From JANLQX01 sp031423635 (GTDB lineage: Bacteria; Actinomycetota; Acidimicrobiia; Acidimicrobiales; JANYDT01): a stretch of 64,000 bases of DNA. Shown piece after piece: positions 1 through 8,141 of the stretch (the stretch's first letter is position 1; every line of letters starts with the position of its first letter). The translations under genes were made by a program, and so were the position numbers. The DNA lies in contig JANPFX010000083.1 in the NCBI GenBank assembly GCA_031423635.1, forward strand, positions 6,366-70,365, read 5' to 3'. Under the pieces are notes generated by a model. That model saw nothing but the letters and a program-made list of their open reading frames with translations, was not told where the DNA came from and searched no databases.

Positions 1-950
1 GTGGCGCCGACGTACATCGCCAGGCGCATGCCCGCAGTGACGACGAGTACGACGGAACCGACGGAACGGCCGAGTCGCTCGGACACGAAGACGATCGCGG
101 CCACGTAGCCCGCCCCGAACACCGCCCACGCGCCCGCCTGCCACGCCGCCGTGGCGATCCGCACGTTCGCCTTGGGTCGATACGAACGCTCGAAGGCTGC
201 CGCGCGCTCCGCCGCGACCCAGTCGCCGGTTCGGGTGACCCGGACCTCCTTGCCCGCGGCCGCGGTGGTCGCCAGCACGAACAGGTGGCGGGCCAGGCGG
301 GTGTTGGCGATCACGGACTCCTCGACGTTGCGCTCCACTCCGGGCCGCCACGTGGACACCCACACGGCCGGAAGCGCGCAAAGCACCAGTGCGATCAGCG
401 CCGGGTGGATCGACGCCAGCAGCGCAACGGTGACGGCGAGACGCACGATCCAGCCGAGCGTCGAGAACAGCGACATGAAGAGGTGATCGAGCGCGAACAC
501 CTGATCGCGAAGCATGGCGAGACGATCGAGGTAGGCAGGGCGCTCGTGGTGCTCCACCGTCGGCACGCTCGCCTGCAATTTCGCGACGTGGGACTCGAGC
601 GCAATGGCCACGCGATCGCGGAACCGACGCCCGACGCGGTTCGACAACACGCGCAGCACCCAGGTGCCGGCGACGCATATCGCCAAGCCGATGACGGCCA
701 CCCGAACGAGGCCACCGTCGCTCTTGGCGATGCCGTCGACGAGCAGCTTCAGCCACAACGCGAGCAGCGCATCAGGCAGCATCATCAGGAGCGCGAGCGA
801 CAGGGAGAGGCCGAGAAGGCGTGGCTCGGCGCGATAGCCCAGCTGGAACGTCCGCCACAGTGACGAGAAGCCCCCCGGCAACGGCTCGGGTTCGTCACCG
901 ACCGGGCCGGCGCCGCCAACGGTTTCAGCGAGCGGCTCAGAGGGTGTCAT
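1..950 (-). CDS. ABC exporter subunit, transmembrane part (3' end outside window)
   Basis: The reverse strand is open from an ATG at 950 to the window edge, giving 316 residues without a stop. The protein has a roughly 45-residue polar N-terminus and then several hydrophobic helices of the type I ABC exporter membrane domain (near residues 45-75, 80-105, 165-205 and 280-316). The ATP-binding domain must lie beyond position 1. Its ATG lies inside the end of the preceding ABC gene (14-nt overlap), so the two are translationally coupled and probably form a heterodimeric exporter. The substrate is unknown. The fusion of membrane and ATPase domains is inferred from the partner, because the C-terminus is not visible. 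Confidence 0.8.
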   Translation of the reverse strand, partial: MTPSEPLAETVGGAGPVGDEPEPLPGGFSSLWRTFQLGYRAEPRLLGLSLSLALLMMLPDALLALWLKLLVDGIAKSDGGLVRVAVIGLAICVAGTWVLRVLSNRVGRRFRDRVAIALESHVAKLQASVPTVEHHERPAYLDRLAMLRDQVFALDHLFMSLFSTLGWIVRLAVTVALLASIHPALIALVLCALPAVWVSTWRPGVERNVEESVIANTRLARHLFVLATTAAAGKEVRVTRTGDWVAAERAAAFERSYRPKANVRIATAAWQAGAWAVFGAGYVAAIVFVSERLGRSVGSVVLVVTAGMRLAMYVGA

Positions 951-2787
951 GGACGACCTCCTGGCCGTGCTCGTCGACCTCGGGTGTGGCCTCGCCATCG
1001 GCGAAACGAGAGGCTTGGAGCTCGAACATCGTGCGGTACCGGCCCCCCAGGGCGATCAGCTCATCGTGGGTTCCCTGCTCGATGACCCGACCCCCTTCCA
1101 CGACGCAGATCCGGTCAGCCAGGCGAACGGTCGAGAAGCGATGCGAGATCAGGATGGTCGTGCATCCCTTCGTGGCCCGGAGCACCCGCTCGAAGATCTC
1201 GGTCTCGCCGCGCACGTCGAGCTGTGCCGTCGGCTCGTCGAGCAGCACCACGTCGGCGCCCATACGAACGGCGCACAGGGCCCTCGCAATCGCGACGCGT
1301 TGCCACTGTCCTCCGGAGAGATCGGTGCCACCCGCATAGCCCTTGGAGAGCACGGTGTCGAGGTTGCCCTCGGCGATGCCTTCGGCTCCGGCATCGGCGA
1401 GCGCCGCGCGGACCACATCTTCGGGGGCACCGAGCGGCGCGACGTTCGTGCGGAGGGAAAGTTCGAAGCGCACATAGTCCTGGAACACCGCTGTCACTCG
1501 GCGCCGCCAGTCGTCGGCCGTGAGCGTTGTCAGCGGCGAGCCGCCGATGTCGATACGCCCCTCGTTCGGGTCGTAGAGGCGGCAGATGAGCTTGGCGATC
1601 GTCGTCTTGCCAGCCCCATTCTGGCCGACGATGGCGAGCGACTTGCCTGCGGGGATCGTGAGGTCGAGATGATCGAGAACGTTGCGCTCTCCGTCGCTCC
1701 CGTAGGCGAACCGCACGTCGCGGAACGCAATCTCGGGGGCAAGGTCGTGCGGCACGGAGCCGGTCGACGACCCGGCGGCCGTGCTGAGTGCACCCGCCTT
1801 CGCCATGGCCGGTTCGAGCCTCGAGAGTGCTTCGACCGGAGCACTCGCGCCGTCGAGCGCCCAGTTGAGTCCCCCGAACGCGATCGCCGAGACGCCGATC
1901 GCGGCCTGCACGAACACGACGGCGCGCGCCGTCGAGAGATCGCCATTGTTGGCGGCGACGCCGATCGCCCAGAACACGAGGCCGTTCGCAACCGCCACGA
2001 TCGCGATTGCACCCGCGAGCGACTTCTCGCGCAGCTTCGTCGCCTCGTACTGGAGCTCATACAGCTTCGTACGTGTACTGATGAATCGCTCCGTCACCCA
2101 ACCGGCGAGTCCGAAGAACCGCAACTCCTTCGACGGCAGCGCGTCGACCGCGAGGCGATACGAGTAGTCGGCATGGCGCTGCGCGGTGCGAACCTCGTCG
2201 GTGTTGCGGTCGCGCCAGACGCCGCTCTCCCGCAGGAGCCAATGCGTCGCCACCCATCCGGCCACGACGACGGGCGGCGCCCACCACGTGAAGCCGAACA
2301 GCACGAACGCCGCAACCGTTCCGATGACGAGGTCGAGAATCCCGCCGGTGAGGAAGTCCATGCTGATCGAGAGCGGAGGACCCATGATCCCCTGATCGAA
2401 GTCGCGCGCCATCGTGAGGTCGTTGGCAAGTTCCGGCCGCTCGAGATGACCGATGCCATCGGGGCTCACTCCGGCGAGGGTGAGCCTGTCGTAGAGATGT
2501 GACGCGACGCGATCACCCAGGTTCGAACTGACCATGGTGTGCACCGGAAGGAGCACCACCAGCAACATGAAGCTGATGCCCACGCCGATCAGTGGAGCGG
2601 TCGCCGACACATCGCGCGAAATGGCCGAGACGAGCCAGCCGAAGCACACCGAGAGCGCAGTCGGCAGGATCCCGCGGACGAGTAGCAGCAGCCACCAGGT
2701 GAACGACCAGCCGGGCGAGGCGCCGTGGAGTGCCGCGAAGAATCGCATCACCTTGCGCGTCTGAGACGCTCGGAACCGCTCGATCAC
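937..2787 (-). CDS. ABC exporter, fused membrane and ATP-binding domains
   Basis: Type I ABC exporter of about 616 residues. The membrane domain occupies roughly residues 20-330. The nucleotide-binding domain follows, with Walker A (VGQNGAGKTT), a Q-loop (AVFQDYVRF), an ABC signature (DLSGGQWQRVAIARAL), Walker B (VVLLDEPTAQLD) and a switch His (ILISHRF). All key residues are present, so this half is predicted to be ATPase-competent. The reading frame continues upstream to 2967, but that extension enters the neighbouring gene and is not protein-like. The start is GTG 2787 or ATG 2748, and neither has a well-spaced ribosome binding site. It is coupled to the second exporter subunit at 950. The transported substrate cannot be deduced. 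Confidence 0.85.
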   Translation of the reverse strand: MIERFRASQTRKVMRFFAALHGASPGWSFTWWLLLLVRGILPTALSVCFGWLVSAISRDVSATAPLIGVGISFMLLVVLLPVHTMVSSNLGDRVASHLYDRLTLAGVSPDGIGHLERPELANDLTMARDFDQGIMGPPLSISMDFLTGGILDLVIGTVAAFVLFGFTWWAPPVVVAGWVATHWLLRESGVWRDRNTDEVRTAQRHADYSYRLAVDALPSKELRFFGLAGWVTERFISTRTKLYELQYEATKLREKSLAGAIAIVAVANGLVFWAIGVAANNGDLSTARAVVFVQAAIGVSAIAFGGLNWALDGASAPVEALSRLEPAMAKAGALSTAAGSSTGSVPHDLAPEIAFRDVRFAYGSDGERNVLDHLDLTIPAGKSLAIVGQNGAGKTTIAKLICRLYDPNEGRIDIGGSPLTTLTADDWRRRVTAVFQDYVRFELSLRTNVAPLGAPEDVVRAALADAGAEGIAEGNLDTVLSKGYAGGTDLSGGQWQRVAIARALCAVRMGADVVLLDEPTAQLDVRGETEIFERVLRATKGCTTILISHRFSTVRLADRICVVEGGRVIEQGTHDELIALGGRYRTMFELQASRFADGEATPEVDEHGQEVVHDTL

Positions 2788-2869
2788 CCCTTCATCATCG
2801 CCGATCGCCGCCGGACTCCGACGGGCCGATCGATCTCCCCTGGCAGCTCGCCGCCCGAGGTCGCACCGA

Positions 2870-3295
2870 TCAGATCGCCCGCATGCGGTTGTTGCGGGGG
2901 TTGTGCTCCAACTCCGCCTTTCCGAGGCGTTCCATGAGCGGCGGCACGTACATCCCGAACCGGCCACGCAGTCCCTTCTTCAGGCCGTACCAGCCACCGA
3001 CAGGATTCGCCGCCGAACGTCCCCAGGCCTCGACGGTGCCGTCTTTGGCCGGCTTCTGTTCGTCGGCCGACCCGAGGTCCATCCAGTCCCCGTGGCCCAC
3101 GAGCATGGCGTGGAGATCGTCGAGACAACGAGCGTCGTAGAGCAGGACCGTCTTGCCAACCGTGCACACGATCACCTTCACCCCGTCTCGTTGGTCCAGG
3201 TGCATCGTGTACTCCGACGTGAGCGGCGGCGTCTGCAAGACCCACGGATCGTCAGGCGTTCCGGATCCTTTGCCAGCGGCGGAGGTGGTCGTCAT
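2870..3295 (-). CDS. conserved actinobacterial protein of unknown function
   Basis: A soluble, compact 141-residue protein. It contains the strings GTPDDPWVL, EYTMHLD, DGVKVIVCTVGKTVLLYD, DLHAMLVGHGDWMDLGSADE, GGWYGLKKGLRGRFGMYVPP and EHNPRNNRMRAI. I recognise this pattern from a widespread uncharacterised actinobacterial family but know of no function. There is no signal peptide, membrane segment or obvious catalytic motif. The start is ATG 3295, preceded by GGGAG about 8 nt upstream. A perfect inverted repeat lies 28-53 nt upstream of the ATG and may control it. Confidence 0.8.
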   Translation of the reverse strand: MTTTSAAGKGSGTPDDPWVLQTPPLTSEYTMHLDQRDGVKVIVCTVGKTVLLYDARCLDDLHAMLVGHGDWMDLGSADEQKPAKDGTVEAWGRSAANPVGGWYGLKKGLRGRFGMYVPPLMERLGKAELEHNPRNNRMRAI

Positions 3296-3322
3296 GGGGA
3301 GGCTCCCGTCGGCTCTTGCTCT

Positions 3323-3348
3323 TTCGGTAGAAACCGAATTCTACCGAA
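3323..3348. promoter_or_regulatory. palindromic operator candidate
   Basis: TTCGGTAGAA and TTCTACCGAA form a perfect 10-bp inverted repeat with a 6-nt spacer (accgaa). On the minus strand it includes TAGAAT, a plausible -10 hexamer for the gene starting at 3295. It lacks a following T-run, so an operator is more likely than a terminator. The nearby HxlR gene is a possible but unproven ligand. Confidence 0.45.
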
Positions 3349-3372
3349 CGTCGGCACCTGCCGTCGTCCGCG

Positions 3373-3618
3373 TCAGCCCGGAGCGATGACGTCAGCAAAG
3401 CGCGGTGCACCTGGTTCCAACGGAATTCGGGCGGCCCGGGCGGCGAAGCTGATGGCGTGGTACCAGCCGGTCAACATCAAGAGATCGAGGACCTGGCGCT
3501 CGTCGAACACCGACCGGAGGCGCTCCCACAGGTCGTCGGTGAGGTCCGACGATTCGTGCAGCGAGTCGACGGCGTTCCCCAACCCGGTAAACCCGTCCGA
3601 GGCAGCTCGAGCGGTCGA
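3373..3618 (-). pseudogene. C-terminal remnant of a carboxymuconolactone decarboxylase-family protein
   Basis: About 81 residues resemble the C-terminal third of AhpD/CMD-family proteins: LTDDLWERLRSVFDERQ, VLDLLMLTGWYHAISFAAR and IPLEPGAPRF, ending at a stop. The expected N-terminal two thirds, including the Cys-x-x-Cys/His active-site helix, are missing. Going further upstream in the same frame one only reads antisense through the HxlR gene. I read this as a gene decayed or truncated by rearrangement. Reuse as a short functional protein is possible but has no support. Confidence 0.6.
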
Positions 3619-3624
3619 CCGCTC

Positions 3625-3900
3625 ATGGCGGCGCTGGATCTTCTCGGGCATCGGTGGCTGCTGCGCGTCGTGTGGGAACTCCGTGACGGCCCGGTCGGAT
3701 TCCGCGCTCTGGCCCAACAATGCGATGGTGTCTCGACCGCCGTGCTTCGTGACCGTGTCCTCGAGCTCGCCGACGCCGGCATCGTCGACCAGAACGACGA
3801 ACGCCACTACCGTTTGACCCGGCTCGGACAGGAATTGATCGTCGCTCTGACGCCCATCGACGAATGGTCCAAGCGGTGGGCCAACACCCTGCGTCGTTGA
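3625..3900 (+). CDS. HxlR-family winged-helix transcriptional regulator
   Basis: About 91 residues forming one HxlR/DUF24 winged helix: LLGHRWLLRVVWELRDGP, the recognition region VSTAVLRDRVLELADAGIV, and a wing ending YRLTRLGQELI. HxlR proteins are dimeric repressors or activators that often sense redox or aldehyde stress. This protein has no Cys near the N-terminus, unlike the redox-sensing members. The frame is open back to GTG 3457, but that part runs antisense across the CMD remnant, so ATG 3625 is preferred. Its 5' end abuts the remnant, suggesting a rearrangement between the two genes. Confidence 0.75.
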   Translation: MAALDLLGHRWLLRVVWELRDGPVGFRALAQQCDGVSTAVLRDRVLELADAGIVDQNDERHYRLTRLGQELIVALTPIDEWSKRWANTLRR

Positions 3901-3933
3901 AGCCGAACGCCGCTGGAGGCAGCGACGCCGTCG

Positions 3934-5472
3934 TCAGTGGCGGAAGTGGCGACGGCCGGTGAACACCATGGCGATGTCGTGCTCGTCGGCGGCGGCGATG
4001 ACTTCCTCGTCGCGCATCGAACCGCCCGGCGCGATCACCGCACGAACGCCTGCCGTGGCGACCACATCGAGGCCATCTCGGAACGGGAAGAACGCGTCGC
4101 TCGCACACGCACCGCCCATCGCCCGCTCCCCAGCCTTTCGCACCGCGATCTGCGCGGCATCGACGCGGCTTTGCTGGCCGGCACCGATCCCTGCGGCCAT
4201 CGAGTCGTTGGCGATGACGATCGCGTTCGACGACACGTGCGCACACACAACCCATGCGACCGCGAGATCGCGCCACTCATGCTCCGACGGAGACCGCTTC
4301 GTGACGACGGTCCACTCGTCGCGCCTGGCGAGGTCCTCGCCGATCACATCGGGTGTCTGGACGAGCAGGCCTCCGTCGATGGAGCGCACGGAGAGCGGAG
4401 CCGCTCCGGGCGGAGGCGCCGACAGAACCCGGAGGTTCTTCTTCGACAGGAGCAGCCCGAGGGCGTCGTCGTCGTAACCCGGAGCGATCACCACTTCGCT
4501 GAAGACCGGAGCGAGCGATTCGGCGAGTGCCAGAGGGACACGCTGATTGATGGCGACAATTCCGCCGAACGCCGAAACGGGGTCACCGAGATGGGCGAGC
4601 CGGTAGGCCGTCGAGACGTCCGACGCAACTGCGGCACCGCAAGGGTTCGCATGCTTGATGATCGCGACGGCCGGCGCAATCCCGTCTGCGCCGCCTGCCG
4701 CTGCGAGATCGTGCACCAGACGCCATGCCGCGTCGGCGTCATAGACGTTGAGATAGCTGAGCTCCTTGCCACCGTGCTGCGTTGCACGGTCCCACCAGCT
4801 CGACGCACCGTGCAAGCGGTATCGCGCACCTCGTTGGTGCGGATTCTCGCCGTAGCGAAGCGTTTCGGCGTGTTCCAGCGCGAGCCCGATGGTGGGCGGA
4901 AAGCCGCCGGTGTCCGAATCATCTGTATACGTATCAAGCCATTGAACGATCGCCGCGTCGTATGCCGACGTGTGGGCGAACGCCTTTCGGGCAAGACGGA
5001 CACGGGTCGATGTGGAGAGCGCGCCGGACGCCATGAGTTCGGCGATGACCGGCCCATAGTCCGCCGGATCGACGACGACGCCGACGGCATCATGGTTCTT
5101 GGCCGCTGATCGGAGCATCGACGGACCGCCGATGTCGATCAACTCGACGGAAGGATCGGACGAGAACGGATAGAGATTGCACACCACGAGGTCGATCGGC
5201 GTGATGCCGTGGGCAGCAATGGTCTCGAGGTGTTCGGGAAAGTCGCGACGGGCGAGGATGCCTCCGTGAATCGCTGGATGAAGTGTCTTGACACGGCCGT
5301 CGAGCATCTCGGGAAACCCGGTCACGTCCTCGACCGAGAGGTGGTCGATCCCGGCGGCGCGGAGTGCGGCCGAGGTACCGCCACTGGAGACGATCTCGAC
5401 GTCCAGCGAGCGCAGGGAGCGGGCGAAGTCGACGATGCCGGTCTTGTCGAAGACCGAGAGCAGTCCTCTCAC
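3934..5472 (-). CDS. purH: bifunctional AICAR transformylase/IMP cyclohydrolase
   Basis: A 512-residue enzyme catalysing the last two steps of de novo IMP synthesis: formyl transfer to AICAR, then ring closure. The N-terminal MGS-like cyclohydrolase domain covers about residues 1-140 (LSVFDKTGIVDFARSL, VEIVSSGGTSAALR, DGRVKTLHPAIHGGIL). The transformylase domain follows and contains the catalytic motif IIKHANPCGAAVA near residue 270. The C-terminus contains MGGACASDAFFPFRDG. The start is GTG 5472, which overlaps the stop of the upstream Nudix gene by 4 nt (GTGA). A longer frame exists but only reads through that gene. The length is normal for the family. Confidence 0.95.
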   Translation of the reverse strand: MRGLLSVFDKTGIVDFARSLRSLDVEIVSSGGTSAALRAAGIDHLSVEDVTGFPEMLDGRVKTLHPAIHGGILARRDFPEHLETIAAHGITPIDLVVCNLYPFSSDPSVELIDIGGPSMLRSAAKNHDAVGVVVDPADYGPVIAELMASGALSTSTRVRLARKAFAHTSAYDAAIVQWLDTYTDDSDTGGFPPTIGLALEHAETLRYGENPHQRGARYRLHGASSWWDRATQHGGKELSYLNVYDADAAWRLVHDLAAAGGADGIAPAVAIIKHANPCGAAVASDVSTAYRLAHLGDPVSAFGGIVAINQRVPLALAESLAPVFSEVVIAPGYDDDALGLLLSKKNLRVLSAPPPGAAPLSVRSIDGGLLVQTPDVIGEDLARRDEWTVVTKRSPSEHEWRDLAVAWVVCAHVSSNAIVIANDSMAAGIGAGQQSRVDAAQIAVRKAGERAMGGACASDAFFPFRDGLDVVATAGVRAVIAPGGSMRDEEVIAAADEHDIAMVFTGRRHFRH

Positions 5473-6143
5473 GTGCGCCACACAGGATCTCTCGGCGGGT
5501 CGAACTGGGTGGGTTGCCGCGCGCCCTGCACTGCCGCGAATGCCTGCGGCACCCAGCGCTCCAGACCGATGAGCGGCGTCGGGAGGTTGTCCTCCCGGAA
5601 CCATCCAACATCGGTGGCTTCGAGTGGATGCGGCTGCAGCGTGCCTCCCGTGGCCCGGCAGAAGAAGACGATGGAGTAGAGCGGAACGGTGGTGAAGCCG
5701 TGGCGCATCCCATCGACGATCGAGAGCACCGAGACCGGTTCGCACTCGATGCCGGTCTCCTCCCGTACCTCCTTGACCGCTACTTCCGCCGGTGAGTAGC
5801 CGATGTCGGCCCAGCCGGTGGGGTAGAGCCAATGCCCGGAATCGGCACGCTGGAGCAGCAACAGCTCACCGTCGTCGTTGCCGACCACTGCGCCGACCGC
5901 GATCTTCGGTGTCACGTAGCCGGGGACGCCGCTTCCGACGCTGCGCATCCACTCACCGTGAAGCTCCTCACGAACGAGATCGTGACCGGCGGCCACCCGC
6001 ATGTCCGACGCGACGTGGAGGATCTCCTCGTAGCGCTCACGCTCGTACTGCACTTGGGAGAAGCCGAGTCCGGTGCGGGCGATCCCGGCGAGCGTCTCAC
6101 TCCAGCGCAGCAGCTCCGCCCGGGTGACCCGGTCGGACGTCAC
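5469..6143 (-). CDS. Nudix hydrolase with N-terminal Nudix_N_2-type domain
   Basis: A 224-residue protein. Residues 1-60 match the small helical domain found before one subgroup of Nudix hydrolases (LLRWSETLAGIARTGL, YERERYEEILHVASDM). The Nudix fold follows with the complete box G-x5-E-x7-REVREETGIE, read as GWADIGYSPAEVAVKEVREE. The family cleaves nucleoside diphosphates linked to another group. The substrate here is unknown; ADP-ribose-like compounds are plausible. The start GTG 6143 is chosen because upstream residues are not protein-like. It overlaps purH by 4 nt, so the two are cotranslated. Confidence 0.85.
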   Translation of the reverse strand: MTSDRVTRAELLRWSETLAGIARTGLGFSQVQYERERYEEILHVASDMRVAAGHDLVREELHGEWMRSVGSGVPGYVTPKIAVGAVVGNDDGELLLLQRADSGHWLYPTGWADIGYSPAEVAVKEVREETGIECEPVSVLSIVDGMRHGFTTVPLYSIVFFCRATGGTLQPHPLEATDVGWFREDNLPTPLIGLERWVPQAFAAVQGARQPTQFDPPRDPVWRT

Positions 6144-6219
6144 AACGTTTCCCGGTTCAAGTTCAGTGTCGCGTTGTCGCCGATGAGGCGGAACGGGGCA
6201 CCGCGAACTGCACGCAAGC

Positions 6220-6411
6220 TCATGTCGTCTCGCCGTTCTCGGGCTCCTCGACAGCCCATCCCACTCCACTTATAGCCCGAGGTTCGAAGAAGATGCAGTT
6301 CTCCGGGCAATCGAACGGAATGACCTGCGCCATGTCGAGGCGGCACTTCTCGATGATTCCCGCCGGCGTGGACCGAGACGAATAGTGGCGGCAATCGTTT
6401 CGCACGGCCAT
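6220..6411 (-). CDS. small four-cysteine protein of unknown function
   Basis: A 63-residue acidic protein starting at ATG 6411. It has four cysteines at about residues 7, 22, 34 and 38 (RNDCRHYS, EKCRLDM, FDCPENCIFF). A D-C-P-x-x-C-x-F-F pair plus two outlying cysteines suggests zinc or iron binding, but no family is recognised. It sits 76 nt upstream of the Nudix-purH pair on the same strand and may be in their transcript. The composition is convincing for a gene, and the function is open. Confidence 0.55.
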   Translation of the reverse strand: MAVRNDCRHYSSRSTPAGIIEKCRLDMAQVIPFDCPENCIFFEPRAISGVGWAVEEPENGETT

Positions 6412-6487
6412 GGACCCCAGGGTAGCGGGCACCCCCGGCAACGATCTCCCGGTCACTGGAACAAAGGAACCAAGAGGCTAGTTATCT

Positions 6488-6521
6488 TTGATTAGTTACT
6501 TACTGTTCATAATCAAGGGAG
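6488..6521 (+). promoter_or_regulatory. AT-rich promoter/operator and ribosome binding site of azoR
   Basis: An AT-rich island in GC-rich DNA contains the inverted repeat TTGATTA (6488-6494) and TAATCAA (6510-6516). TTACTTACT lies between the arms. CATAAT at 6508-6513 is a possible -10. AAGGGAGA at 6515-6522 is the ribosome binding site for ATG 6527. The arrangement suits a repressor site, most simply for the HxlR regulator at 7240. Confidence 0.5.
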
Positions 6522-6526
6522 ACGCC

Positions 6527-7087
6527 ATGACCCGCATTCTTCGCCTCAACGCCGGGGCCAACCACGCCGACTCGGTCAGCCGGCCGCTGGCCACCGCGCT
6601 CATCGACGGCTTCGCCAGAAAAGGACCGGTCGACGTCACGACCGTCGAACTGAGTGAAGGACTCCCGTTCGTCGATGCCGCGTGGGTTTCCGGTGAGCCG
6701 ACCGCGGCCGCCATTTCCGACGCGTACATCGCACAACTCGAAGCTGCCGACGTCCTCGTGATCACCGCTCCGATCTACAACTTCTCCGTCCCTGCCGCCC
6801 TCAAGGCATGGATCGACCAGATCGCCAAGGCGGGACGCACCTTCTCCTACGTCGGCCCGGGGCAGGTCGAAGGCCTTCTCAAGGACAAGAAGGCATACGT
6901 CGTGATCACCGCGGGAGGTGTCAAGCTCGGGTCGGAGTGGGACTTCGCTTCGCCGTACCTGCGCCACGTCCTCGGCTTCGTCGGGATCACCGACGTCGCG
7001 TTCATCGACGCCTCGGGTCTGGCCCTCGACCCCGAGCAGTCGGTCAGCGGCGCACGCGCCCAGATCAGCACCCTCCTGGCCGCATAG
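6527..7087 (+). CDS. azoR: FMN-dependent NADH:azoreductase / quinone reductase
   Basis: A 186-residue flavodoxin-fold enzyme of the AzoR family. It reduces quinones and azo compounds with NADH in two-electron steps, which is generally read as electrophile detoxification. Visible features are the N-terminal strand ILRLNAGANHADSVSRPLA (phosphate loop region), the FMN-contact loop APIYNFSVPAALKAWIDQI, and TAGGVKLGSEWDFASPYL. The ATG at 6527 is preferred over the upstream start at 6488 because of the strong purine-rich site just ahead. An HxlR regulator follows 152 nt downstream, a common regulator-reductase pairing. Confidence 0.85.
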   Translation: MTRILRLNAGANHADSVSRPLATALIDGFARKGPVDVTTVELSEGLPFVDAAWVSGEPTAAAISDAYIAQLEAADVLVITAPIYNFSVPAALKAWIDQIAKAGRTFSYVGPGQVEGLLKDKKAYVVITAGGVKLGSEWDFASPYLRHVLGFVGITDVAFIDASGLALDPEQSVSGARAQISTLLAA

Positions 7088-7239
7088 CGCTTCGGAGCGA
7101 GGTGCAGCCTCGCTGGATGGGCTATGCCTTCGACAGGGTTCCCGCCGGGAGCGGTCATCGATGAGCGCACAGTCCACTTGGAGCCAGCGGCCGAGCTGGT
7201 TACGCTTACGGACCGAGTGCGGGACGATGAGGTTGGCCA

Positions 7240-7650
7240 ATGTCGACGCCGAGGAACACCACCACCAACGAAGCCGGCGTGGCGTCGACCAACGGCGCGT
7301 ACTGTCCCTTTTTCCATCACGTCATCGAGCTGATCGGACGGCGATGGACCGGCGCCATCCTGCTGGTCCTGGCGAGTGGGCCGTCGCGGTTCTCCGGCCT
7401 CCGTCATCAGATCCCGGGTCTGAGCGACCGGCTCCTCTCCGAACGGCTCGACGAACTCGAAGACGAAGGGATCGTCGAGCACCGGGAGCTCAACGACCAC
7501 ACCTTCTACCAACTATCGGAGAAGGGCGCAGGACTGCGACCCGTCATCGATGCGATCGAGACTTTCGCCCAGGCGACGGCGTGTGATCAACGCCAGTCAG
7601 ACCGACCCGGCCGTCGCGCCGACAAAGGCTCGCCGCTCCTTCAGCGCTGA
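7240..7650 (+). CDS. HxlR-family transcriptional regulator
   Basis: A 136-residue protein with an HxlR winged helix at about residues 22-110. The conserved N-terminal Cys is in GAYCPFFHHVIELIGRRW, followed by LSDRLLSERLDELEDEGIV and YQLSEKGAGLRPV. The Cys before the helix is the residue that senses quinones or aldehydes in characterised redox-type HxlR/YodB proteins. Being adjacent to azoR, it probably controls that gene through the inverted repeat at 6488-6516; this is inference. GAGG lies 7 nt before ATG 7240. Its last 10 nt overlap the convergent gene at 7641. Confidence 0.85.
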   Translation: MSTPRNTTTNEAGVASTNGAYCPFFHHVIELIGRRWTGAILLVLASGPSRFSGLRHQIPGLSDRLLSERLDELEDEGIVEHRELNDHTFYQLSEKGAGLRPVIDAIETFAQATACDQRQSDRPGRRADKGSPLLQR

Positions 7651-8132
7651 TGCCGGGCACGGTGGGCGAACGCCTTGGTGACACCCCACCGCAGACCGGC
7701 TTCGTGCACCGAAGGGCCGAGATCGGCAAACGCCCGGGGCGTGATGGCGAACACGTCGTCGGGCTGCGCGGTGATGTCGGCCGGATCGCGTTGCACAGGA
7801 GCGATCCCATGGGAGAGGAGCATCTCGGTCAGAGGAAGGTGGGTCTGCCGAAGAACGGTCAAGGGAGTGCCACGCTGCGCGTCGACGTCAGCAGCAAGCA
7901 GACCGGCCAGACGCGGCGCCGCCAGCTTCGCGATCTCGTCCCCGGCCGTTCGGCCGTCTTGGGCAAGTGCCACACCTCCGAGACGCACTGCCTGCCGTTC
8001 GGCCCACGGGCCGAGCGCGTCGAGGATGGCCTCGCCGAGGGCCAGGCCGGCCTCAGCAAGCAATACGTCCGGAGTCTCGCCCGCTGGCCGATCGTCGCTC
8101 ACGACTCCACAGTCGCACACCTTCACTGGCAT
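7641..8132 (-). CDS. conserved actinobacterial protein of unknown function
   Basis: A 163-residue protein beginning VCDCG near its N-terminus, then PDVLLAEAGLALGEAILDALGPWAERQAVR. A second conserved-looking block is DVDAQRGTPLTVLR, GIAPVQRDPADI, PDDVFAITPRAFADLGP and LRWGVTKAFAHRARH. I recognise this as a recurrent uncharacterised actinobacterial family. It is soluble and mostly helical, with no catalytic motif visible. The annotated ATG 8132 lies only 9 nt from the divergent ATG 8142, so one of the two starts may be further in. The frame is open upstream, but that sequence is antisense to DUF427. Confidence 0.65.
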   Translation of the reverse strand: MPVKVCDCGVVSDDRPAGETPDVLLAEAGLALGEAILDALGPWAERQAVRLGGVALAQDGRTAGDEIAKLAAPRLAGLLAADVDAQRGTPLTVLRQTHLPLTEMLLSHGIAPVQRDPADITAQPDDVFAITPRAFADLGPSVHEAGLRWGVTKAFAHRARHQR

Positions 8133-8141
8133 GCTCGGTGG

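Noticed and set aside
2788..2967. A 60-residue N-terminal extension of the ABC exporter
   Set aside because: It overlaps the conserved gene at 2870-3295 and is Arg/Ser/Cys-rich without any helix pattern.
5473..5832. An N-terminal extension of PurH
   Set aside because: The frame is open, but it runs antisense-like through the Nudix gene; GTG 5472 with its 4-nt overlap gives the normal PurH length.
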